Source: RGIG2707 sp045600065
GTDB lineage: Bacteria; Bacillota; Clostridia; Peptostreptococcales; Anaerovoracaceae
Assembly: GCA_045600065.1 (NCBI GenBank)
Contig: JAZRXE010000021.1
Location: 1 to 15,101, forward strand
Direction: 5' to 3'
DNA: 15,101 nt
The notes below the pieces were generated by a model. That model did not search any database and had not been told where the DNA came from. It was given only the letters and a program-made list of their open reading frames with translations. Position numbers and translations under genes: made by a program. Positions 6,565-12,358 of the stretch are shown here, piece after piece (the first letter of the stretch is position 1; each line of letters starts with the position of its first letter).

Positions 6565-7632
6565 ATGAGAGTATCAAGACAGGTCAGGTGCGGAAATGTG
6601 CTTATAGGAGGGGGAGCTCCTGTTTCCATTCAATCCATGACCAACACAGACACCAGAGATCCCGAAGCGACTCTGGCACAGATCTGGAAGCTTGCCGAGG
6701 CCGGCTGTCAGATCATCAGGTGCGCTGTTCCGGACATGCAGGCTGCCGAAGGCTTCAGAAAAATAAAGCTGAGCAGCCCTCTGCCGGTGGTGGCGGACAT
6801 ACATTTCGATTACAGGCTCGCCATAGCCGCTATAGACGCCGGTGCAGACAAGATAAGGATCAATCCTGGCAACATCGGCTCCGAGGAAAAGGTCAGAGCC
6901 GTGCTGGAAAAGGCCAAGGCCGCCGGCATTCCCATCAGGATAGGAGTCAACTCCGGCTCTCTGGAAAAGGAAATACTGGCAAAATACGGAGGAGTCACTG
7001 CGCAAGGACTGTGCGAAAGCGCCCTCAACGCGGTAAAGTACGCTGAAAGCTTCGGCTTCGAAGACATTGTAGTTTCCCTAAAATCATCTGATGTCAGAAT
7101 GAACCACGAGGCTCACAAGCTCTTCTGTCAGCAAAGCGACAGGGCTCTTCACATCGGGCTTACCGAGGCTGGGGTGGGGCACATGGCTGAGATCAAATCC
7201 ACGGCTGCCATGGGAGCTCTGCTTCTGGACGGAATAGGCGATACCATGAGGATATCTCTGACCGGAGATCCGCTCCGGGAGGTGATACTTGCCAAGGAGC
7301 TTCTTGCCGCAACGGGCGTGCGCCGCAGCGGAATAGACTTCGTAAGCTGTCCGACCTGCGGACGTACCAGGGTCAATCTTCCGGAAATCGCCGCCAGGGT
7401 GGAACGCGAGCTTTCGGGGCTTTCCGATCAGCTGGCTTCAGAGGGTAGGTTCATGAGAGTTGCTGTCATGGGCTGCGAGGTAAACGGCCCTGGCGAGGCT
7501 TCTCACGCCGACTTCGGTGTGGCCTGCGGCAAGGGCGTGGGCCTGCTTATAAAAAAAGGCGAGGTAATCAAGCGGGTACCCGAAGAGGATATTTGCAGCG
7601 AGCTTATAAAGCTCATAAATCAGTATAAATAA
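6565..7632 (+). CDS. ispG: 4-hydroxy-3-methylbut-2-en-1-yl diphosphate synthase (IspG/GcpE)
   Basis: 355 residues, the normal length of the short bacterial form. It converts MEcPP to HMBPP in the MEP pathway using a [4Fe-4S] cluster. The N-terminal TIM-barrel part begins RQVRCGNVLIGGGAPVSIQS and includes SMTNTDT and VADIHFDYRLA. The C-terminal cluster domain has Cys262 and Cys265 (SCPTCGRT), Cys304 and Glu311 (MGCEVNGPGE), matching the four cluster ligands known from E. coli IspG. The ATG at 6565 has a poorly placed Shine-Dalgarno (GAAGGG, 6547-6552, about 12 nt away), but it gives the expected N-terminus and no better start exists. Ferredoxin or flavodoxin would supply electrons, and neither is encoded here. 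It complements Dxr and UppS in the same run. Its stop overlaps the ribosome binding site of the next gene. Confidence 0.97.
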   Translation: MRVSRQVRCGNVLIGGGAPVSIQSMTNTDTRDPEATLAQIWKLAEAGCQIIRCAVPDMQAAEGFRKIKLSSPLPVVADIHFDYRLAIAAIDAGADKIRINPGNIGSEEKVRAVLEKAKAAGIPIRIGVNSGSLEKEILAKYGGVTAQGLCESALNAVKYAESFGFEDIVVSLKSSDVRMNHEAHKLFCQQSDRALHIGLTEAGVGHMAEIKSTAAMGALLLDGIGDTMRISLTGDPLREVILAKELLAATGVRRSGIDFVSCPTCGRTRVNLPEIAARVERELSGLSDQLASEGRFMRVAVMGCEVNGPGEASHADFGVACGKGVGLLIKKGEVIKRVPEEDICSELIKLINQYK

Positions 7633-7642
7633 GGAGTATGCC

Positions 7643-8578
7643 ATGAAAAGAATAATAGCGCTTATAATGGCAGTCTGCATGATCTTTGTTCTTGCAGGCT
7701 GCGGAGAAAGCAAGCAGCAGCCTCAGACGGATCCGGGTCAGGATCAGCAGCAAGCCGGTGATCAGAATGAAGTGCTCACCGCTCCGCTGACCATAGAAAG
7801 CTATCCCAAGATCGACGGCTCAACGGTGACCATTCCGCTTTCAGAGGCTTTGTTTTCAAGGCTTACGGGTACCCCGGCAGACGAGGCGCCGCTTTATATC
7901 TGCCATAACACCACAGACAACGCTTATATGAATCTCGTCTACGGAGATACAGACCTGATTTTCGTCACAGGCCCCAGTGAAGACGAGCAGTACGAGATGC
8001 AGGTCTCCGGCGTCGATTACGAGGTGATACCCGTGGTGAGCGAGGCCTTTGTATTCCTTACCAACAAGAATAATCCTGTGAAGGATCTGACGCATCAGCA
8101 GATACTGGACATCTACAGCGGCAAGATCACCAACTGGAAGGAGGTCGGCGGAGAGAATCTTGAAATCACGGCATTCCAGAGGCCTGTCAATTCAGGAAGC
8201 CAGACCGGAATGATAGATCTGGTCATGGGAGACACCCGCCTTACCGACGCACCCGTCACCCTCAGACCGGCCTTTATGGGAGATCTGATCGAAGCGGTTT
8301 CCGCCTATGATGAAGGCTCGGATGCCATAGGCTATTCCTATTACTACTATGTAAACGACATGTGGGGCTACGATGAGACCAAAATGCTGTCAATTGACGG
8401 CGTTGCACCTTCACCACAGACCATAAGCGATGGTTCCTACCGCTACCATACCGCGTATTATGCCATCTTCAGGGCAGACGAGCCCGAAGACAGCCCCGTA
8501 CGACTGGTTGTAGACTGGCTGCTTTCCGAAGAGGGCCAGCAGCTTGCCGAAGATACAGGTTATTGCAAGGTCAAATAG
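7643..8578 (+). CDS. PstS-like periplasmic-binding-fold lipoprotein
   Basis: 311 residues. A lipoprotein signal peptide ends in LAGC with lipidated Cys20, followed by a Gln/Asp/Gly-rich tether (21-45). The body matches the phosphate-binding-protein-like family: YPKIDGSTVTIPL (54-65), DLIFVTGPSEDEQYEM (104-119), VSEAFVFLTNKNNPVKDLT (132-150), IYSGKITNWKEVGG (157-170), and RPVNSGSQTGM (180-190), the anion-binding loop of PstS relatives. It would be anchored outside the membrane and bind a small ligand, possibly phosphate; the ligand is not proven. No ABC permease or ATPase genes lie nearby, so transport is not shown, and sensing or scavenging are alternatives. AAGGAG (7631-7636) overlaps the ispG stop and lies 6 nt from the ATG, so the gene is co-transcribed with the MEP genes. 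Confidence 0.87.
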   Translation: MKRIIALIMAVCMIFVLAGCGESKQQPQTDPGQDQQQAGDQNEVLTAPLTIESYPKIDGSTVTIPLSEALFSRLTGTPADEAPLYICHNTTDNAYMNLVYGDTDLIFVTGPSEDEQYEMQVSGVDYEVIPVVSEAFVFLTNKNNPVKDLTHQQILDIYSGKITNWKEVGGENLEITAFQRPVNSGSQTGMIDLVMGDTRLTDAPVTLRPAFMGDLIEAVSAYDEGSDAIGYSYYYYVNDMWGYDETKMLSIDGVAPSPQTISDGSYRYHTAYYAIFRADEPEDSPVRLVVDWLLSEEGQQLAEDTGYCKVK

Positions 8579-8596
8579 TACTTTTCGGAGGTCATT

Positions 8597-10138
8597 ATGA
8601 GTAAGACAGCCAGAATCACAGCTATACTGCTTTGCCTGTGCCTTGCGCTCAGCGCCTGCGGACAGACTGAAAAAACTGAGCCTCAGAACTCTCAGCCCGC
8701 TGCCGAGCCTGTTGAGGTCAACAAGGAGATCAAAACGCCTGTAAAGGGCTCGAGCATTGTTATAGCTCACAGAAACCCCCTGGACTATTCCGAGGATCTT
8801 TACCACTACATAAACACAGACAGCGGATCCAAAACTGAGTACCGGTACTGGCAGGAGCTGCGCGGTCTTAAAAATGAAGAGATACAGACGGCCATCAACG
8901 GAAGGCTGCAGGAATTTATAGACGAGGCTTCGAAGGGTAAGATACCTCCCTTCAGAGGCACTGCACTCATTAAGGACGGCTATGTTGTCAGCTATACAGA
9001 CGCCAGCATATACATGACCTGGAGCTGCAACGACTATATCAGCTACAGCTGCAGCAGGAGCATCAGCGGAACCGGCATAGGCGGCTATTCACTGACCAGC
9101 GGTATGACCTTTGATCTTCGCACCGGAGATGAGCTTAAGCTTTCCGATGTCTTTGCCCCGGACAGCGGATATAAAGAGCTTATCAACAGCAAGATATGGC
9201 AGTACATCAGGCAAAACAGCCTTGATGACGAGGGTCGGGACAACTATACCGATGAGGATCTGATACTGGTGTCGCCCTTTAAGGGCATAACAGATGATCA
9301 GCAGTTCTTTCTCAGCGATTTCGGCCTGAATATAATAATCGGACCGGAAAACAGGGAGTTCGATTTCGGAAAGCGCTGGGGATACTGCGCCAGCGTTACG
9401 GTATGCATAGATTATTCCGAGATGGACGGAATGCTGCTCATAGACAGGGCCAACGACCTGAGCATATATGATCAGACTGAACTCAGCCAGCCTGTTCTTG
9501 TCAGGAGATATTCTTCTGACGTACACGAAATGGACGACCTTTGCCCCGAGGAATACCACATCAACGCCATCATGGAAAAATCCTACAGCAGCATGACTCC
9601 GGCAAACATCGTTTCCGATCTGGACAAGACCGTGGACAGCCTGCGCCCCAATGTGGACTACTTCAAGGAATATTTGCTCTACAACGATGACCATGATATC
9701 TGGATAGATCTGGGCACCAGGGCATACTGCGAAAACTACGGTCCCTTCTATGTGACTGAGTATTATACCTCCACCTACGATACTGCAAACAAGCGTTGGG
9801 GCAGCGAGGTAAGATGCGCGGTATACGACAGCAGCGGAAAGAGGCTCAAGGTATCGGATATTGTCACCGGCAATGTGGATCTTAAAGCCTATATGCAGGA
9901 GGACATTCAGGAATATCTGGATGAACAGGCAAGCTACGGCAATTATCTTCCCAACGGAGAGACCGCAGCCCAGCTAACTCTGGAAATGAGCTTTTCTCTC
10001 AATCAGGAGGGCATACAGTTCTATACCAGGCCTTTCGCTGTAAGGGGACAGTACAGCAGCTACTATACCTACGCTGTTTCATCCATAAGCTTTGATGATA
10101 TAGGCTTCGACAATCTGAACAGCAAGTTCTTTTACTGA
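8597..10138 (+). CDS. Large lipoprotein with two DUF3298/RsiV-like repeats
   Basis: 513 residues. The signal peptide ends in LSAC with lipidated Cys21, then a Glu/Pro/Gln-rich tether to about 45. Residues 90-280 resemble the DUF4163/DUF3298 module of RsiV and PdaC: EEIQTAINGRLQEFIDEA, then TFDLRTGDELKLSDVF (171-186), a helix KELINSKIWQYI, QQFFLSDFGLNIIIGP (235-250) and a final strand. A second, shorter unit seems to repeat this order: AVYDSSGKRLKVSDIV (408-423), LKAYMQEDIQEYL (429-441), SFSLNQEGIQFYTRPF (465-480), YTYAVSSISFDDIG (490-503). In known members this fold binds lysozyme (RsiV) or accompanies a polysaccharide deacetylase (PdaC). Here it has no transmembrane anti-sigma part and no enzyme domain. 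GGAGGT (8587-8592) is 4 nt from the ATG, 18 bases after the PstS-like gene. A role in envelope sensing or protection is only a guess. Confidence 0.8.
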   Translation: MSKTARITAILLCLCLALSACGQTEKTEPQNSQPAAEPVEVNKEIKTPVKGSSIVIAHRNPLDYSEDLYHYINTDSGSKTEYRYWQELRGLKNEEIQTAINGRLQEFIDEASKGKIPPFRGTALIKDGYVVSYTDASIYMTWSCNDYISYSCSRSISGTGIGGYSLTSGMTFDLRTGDELKLSDVFAPDSGYKELINSKIWQYIRQNSLDDEGRDNYTDEDLILVSPFKGITDDQQFFLSDFGLNIIIGPENREFDFGKRWGYCASVTVCIDYSEMDGMLLIDRANDLSIYDQTELSQPVLVRRYSSDVHEMDDLCPEEYHINAIMEKSYSSMTPANIVSDLDKTVDSLRPNVDYFKEYLLYNDDHDIWIDLGTRAYCENYGPFYVTEYYTSTYDTANKRWGSEVRCAVYDSSGKRLKVSDIVTGNVDLKAYMQEDIQEYLDEQASYGNYLPNGETAAQLTLEMSFSLNQEGIQFYTRPFAVRGQYSSYYTYAVSSISFDDIGFDNLNSKFFY

Positions 10139-10156
10139 TATTTTTCCCGAAAAAGC

Positions 10157-10184
10157 TTGCATTTTCAGCATTTTAGGGTATTAT
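10157..10184 (+). promoter_or_regulatory. Probable promoter of the rimP-nusA-ylxR-infB operon
   Basis: TTGCAT (10157-10162) and TATTAT (10179-10184) are 16 bp apart. Overlapping A/T-rich alternatives (TATTAT at 10182, TATATT at 10185) leave the exact -10 uncertain. Transcription would begin about 10191, giving a leader of about 55 nt that contains the terminator hairpin at 10204-10236 before the rimP start. Confidence 0.55.
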
Positions 10185-10203
10185 TATATTAAATACGTTA
10201 TTT

Positions 10204-10236
10204 CTAAGAGTGGACAGAGGTCCACTCTTAGTTTTT
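10204..10236 (+). terminator. Intrinsic terminator in the rimP-nusA operon leader
   Basis: CTAAGAGTGGAC (10204-10215) and GTCCACTCTTAG (10220-10231) form a perfect 12-bp stem closed by the loop AGAG, followed directly by TTTTT (10232-10236). The T-run is cut short by AGGAG, the rimP Shine-Dalgarno (10237-10241). The hairpin lies between the likely rimP promoter and the rimP ATG (10247). It therefore both ends transcripts arriving from the lipoprotein genes and can attenuate the rimP operon itself. In B. subtilis, nusA is controlled by NusA-stimulated termination in its own 5' leader; this layout matches that mechanism. No antiterminator partner strand is visible in the short leader. Confidence 0.88.
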
Positions 10237-10246
10237 AGGAGAAAAT

Positions 10247-10726
10247 ATGGCTAAAAAAAAGGTCGAAGAATTTATCGCCGAATGGATGGAGAAATTCGGG
10301 CCGGAGAACGGCTACGAGCTTTCAAGGACTGAATTTGTCAAGGAAGGCAGCCAGTGGTACCTGAGAGTCTATGCGGACAAGCTGGAAAACGGTGAATACG
10401 GCATAATGAGCACAGACGATTGCTCGTTTATAAGCCACTACCTTTCAGACAAGCTGGACGAGGCTGATCCTATCAGCCATCCCTACATGCTGGAGGTAAG
10501 CTCCCCGGGAGTAGACAGACCCCTCATCAGCGAAAGGGATTTTATACGCTTCAGGGGAGAGCTTGTGGATGTAAAGCTGTACAAGGCACTTGACGGCAAA
10601 AAGCTGCTCTGCGGCCGGCTTTCGGACTATGACGGACAAAGCGTAAGCATCACGGATGAAAAAGGCCGGGAAACCACTCTGCCCATGGATGCGGTGGCAA
10701 AGATAAACCTGTCAGTAATATTTTAG
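10247..10726 (+). CDS. rimP: Ribosome maturation factor RimP
   Basis: 159 residues, the usual length. RimP binds the 30S precursor and assists late 16S rRNA and protein assembly. The N-terminal alpha/beta domain contains the family signature HPYMLEVSSPGVDRPLI (about 77-93). The C-terminal SH3-like barrel covers RGELVDVKLYKALDGKK, GRLSDYDGQSVSITD and the last strand. AGGAG (10237-10241) is 5 nt upstream of the ATG and touches the U-tract of the leader terminator, so a ribosome bound there could influence the hairpin. Its stop overlaps the AGGAGG of nusA (10725-10730). The gene begins the standard rimP-nusA-ylxR-infB operon of Bacillota. Confidence 0.96.
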   Translation: MAKKKVEEFIAEWMEKFGPENGYELSRTEFVKEGSQWYLRVYADKLENGEYGIMSTDDCSFISHYLSDKLDEADPISHPYMLEVSSPGVDRPLISERDFIRFRGELVDVKLYKALDGKKLLCGRLSDYDGQSVSITDEKGRETTLPMDAVAKINLSVIF

Positions 10727-10737
10727 GAGGAATATAA

Positions 10738-12066
10738 ATGAATCTTGATTTTCTGGAGGCAATTGAAGCTCTCGAAAGGGAAAAGCACATGTCCAAGGAC
10801 ATGCTGATAGACGCCATCGAGTCTGCACTTGTTTCCGCATATAAAAAGAACTACGGAACTTCACAGAATGTCCGTGTCAGCATCGACCGTGAATCAGGTG
10901 ATATCGATGTCTTTATGAGAAGAGATATCGTGGAGGAGGTAGAAGATCCGTTCTCTCAGGCCAGCCTTGAGGAGGCTCAGGAGATCGATCCCGAGTACGA
11001 GATCGGAGATGTTATCGAGTATCAGGTAACTCCCAGAGACTTCGGACGCATTGCAGCCCAGACCGCAAAACAGGTAGTTGTGCAGCGCATCAGGGAGGCC
11101 GAAAGAGGCATGATCTACGACGACTACATCAACCGTCAGGGCGAGGTGGTCACCGGCATAGTGCAGCGCATAAGCAACGGTACCGTATTCATCAATGTGG
11201 GAAGGGCAGAGGGCATACTCTCCGTAAACGAGCAGATACCCGGAGAAAAGTACAGAGTCGGGGAAAGGCTCAAGGTCTTTGTCATGGACGTCAAAAAAGC
11301 CAACAGAGGTCCTCAGGTCTTTCTTTCCCGCACTCATCCCAATCTTGTAAAGAGGCTGTTCGAGCTTGAGGTCCCCGAGATTCAGGACGGGACCGTCGAG
11401 ATCAGAAACCTGTCAAGAGAAGCAGGCAGCAGATCCAAGATAGCCGTATGCACCTACGATGAAAACGTCGATCCCGTAGGCGCCTGTGTAGGCACCAGGG
11501 GCAACCGTGTTCAGGCAGTAGTAGACGAGCTGGGCGGAGAAAAGATCGATATCATAACCTGGAGCGAGGAGCCCGGCAAGCTTATAAGCAGCTCCCTTTC
11601 TCCGGCAAAGGTGGAAATGGTACTTATCGACGCAGTCGAAAAATCCTCTACCGTAGTCGTTCCCGATTATCAGCTGTCTCTTGCAATAGGCAAGGAGGGC
11701 CAGAATGTACGCCTGGCAGCCAAGCTTTGCGGATGGAAGATAGATATCAAGAGCCACAGTCAGTACTTCACTCAGGGCGAGGCAGAATTCGATACAGATG
11801 AACCCATCATCGAAGTGATCAATTCTCAGCCGGCAGAGGAGCTGCCCGAAGACGAGGTCTCGGAAGAAGCAGCCCCGCAGGCAGCCCCTGAAGAGACAAG
11901 CGAAGATAATATGAACGCTGAGGCAGTAAAGCCCGCTCGTCCTTCTCTCAAATACATGAAGAAGGCAGAGCTTATAGCCTTTGCTGAAGAAAACGGTATC
12001 GAGCTCGATCCCAAGGCAACCAATGCTGCCATGATTGAGACTATAACCAGGGCACTGGAGGCTTAA
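10738..12066 (+). CDS. nusA: Transcription elongation/termination factor NusA with an extra C-terminal SAP/HeH-like segment
   Basis: 442 residues; Bacillota NusA is often about 350-400. The order is an N-terminal RNA-polymerase-binding domain (1 to about 125), S1 (about 135-200, GEVVTGIVQRISNGTVFINV), KH1 with VGTRGNRV (251-258) and KH2 with AIGKEGQN (316-323), ending near 345. NusA binds elongating polymerase, promotes pausing and strengthens weak intrinsic terminators. Beyond KH2 lies an acidic, Ala/Pro/Glu-rich linker (346-400), then MKKAELIAFAEENGIELDPKATNAAMIETITRAL (407-440). The last segment has the helix-extension-helix pattern of SAP/HeH/Rho-N-like nucleic-acid-binding motifs. Shine-Dalgarno AGGAGG is 7 nt upstream of the ATG. 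The stop is immediately before the ylxR TTG start. The leader terminator suggests autoregulation. Confidence 0.96.
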   Translation: MNLDFLEAIEALEREKHMSKDMLIDAIESALVSAYKKNYGTSQNVRVSIDRESGDIDVFMRRDIVEEVEDPFSQASLEEAQEIDPEYEIGDVIEYQVTPRDFGRIAAQTAKQVVVQRIREAERGMIYDDYINRQGEVVTGIVQRISNGTVFINVGRAEGILSVNEQIPGEKYRVGERLKVFVMDVKKANRGPQVFLSRTHPNLVKRLFELEVPEIQDGTVEIRNLSREAGSRSKIAVCTYDENVDPVGACVGTRGNRVQAVVDELGGEKIDIITWSEEPGKLISSSLSPAKVEMVLIDAVEKSSTVVVPDYQLSLAIGKEGQNVRLAAKLCGWKIDIKSHSQYFTQGEAEFDTDEPIIEVINSQPAEELPEDEVSEEAAPQAAPEETSEDNMNAEAVKPARPSLKYMKKAELIAFAEENGIELDPKATNAAMIETITRALEA

Positions 12067-12067
12067 T

Positions 12068-12358
12068 TTGACAGAGAAAAAGAAACCCATGAGAAGGTGC
12101 GTCGGCTGTATGCAGTCCAAAGCTCAAAGCGAGCTTCTTCGCATTGGCTGCTCGGATCAGGGCCTTTTCCTTGACCCGGGCTTCAGGGCTCCCGGAAGGG
12201 GCTGCTATGTCTGCAAGGATACAGGCTGCTTCGAGCTGGCGGTCAAAAAACGGGCGATCACCAGAAATCTGAAAGTGACAGCTTCGGAAAGCTCACTCAA
12301 CGAGCTCAGAGAAGCATTTAATAAATACATGGATGAAATCAAGCCGGAGGTGATGTAA
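12068..12358 (+). CDS. ylxR: YlxR-family RNA-binding protein (RnpM, RNase P modulator)
   Basis: 96 residues, the normal size. I choose the TTG at 12068 because GGAGG (12057-12061) is 6 nt upstream and the resulting N-terminus, TEKKKPMRRCVGCMQSK, matches the family better than the internal ATG at 12089. Family motifs are RRCVGC (9-14), SELLRIG, and the conserved APGRGCYVCKDTGCFELAVKKRAI. The protein binds RNA through a basic surface; the homologue RnpM in B. subtilis was described as binding the RNase P RNA and lowering its activity. The TTG start and overlap with nusA's end suggest translation is tied to nusA. The usual next gene, ylxQ (L7Ae-like), is missing, and infB begins directly after the stop. 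Confidence 0.95.
   Translation: MTEKKKPMRRCVGCMQSKAQSELLRIGCSDQGLFLDPGFRAPGRGCYVCKDTGCFELAVKKRAITRNLKVTASESSLNELREAFNKYMDEIKPEVM

Noticed and set aside
9089..9694. A 201-residue minus-strand open frame opposite the large lipoprotein gene
   Set aside because: The plus-strand gene has a good signal peptide, ribosome binding site and domain pattern; the antisense frame has none of these.
10139..10155. TTTTTC/GAAAAA inverted repeat just after the lipoprotein stop as a terminator
   Set aside because: It is A/T-only except one pair, with a two-base loop and no T-tract after it; the hairpin at 10204-10236 is a far better terminator.
12353..12358. ATG at 12353 as the infB start
   Set aside because: It is followed at once by TAA in the same frame; the next in-frame ATG at 12359 is the real start.
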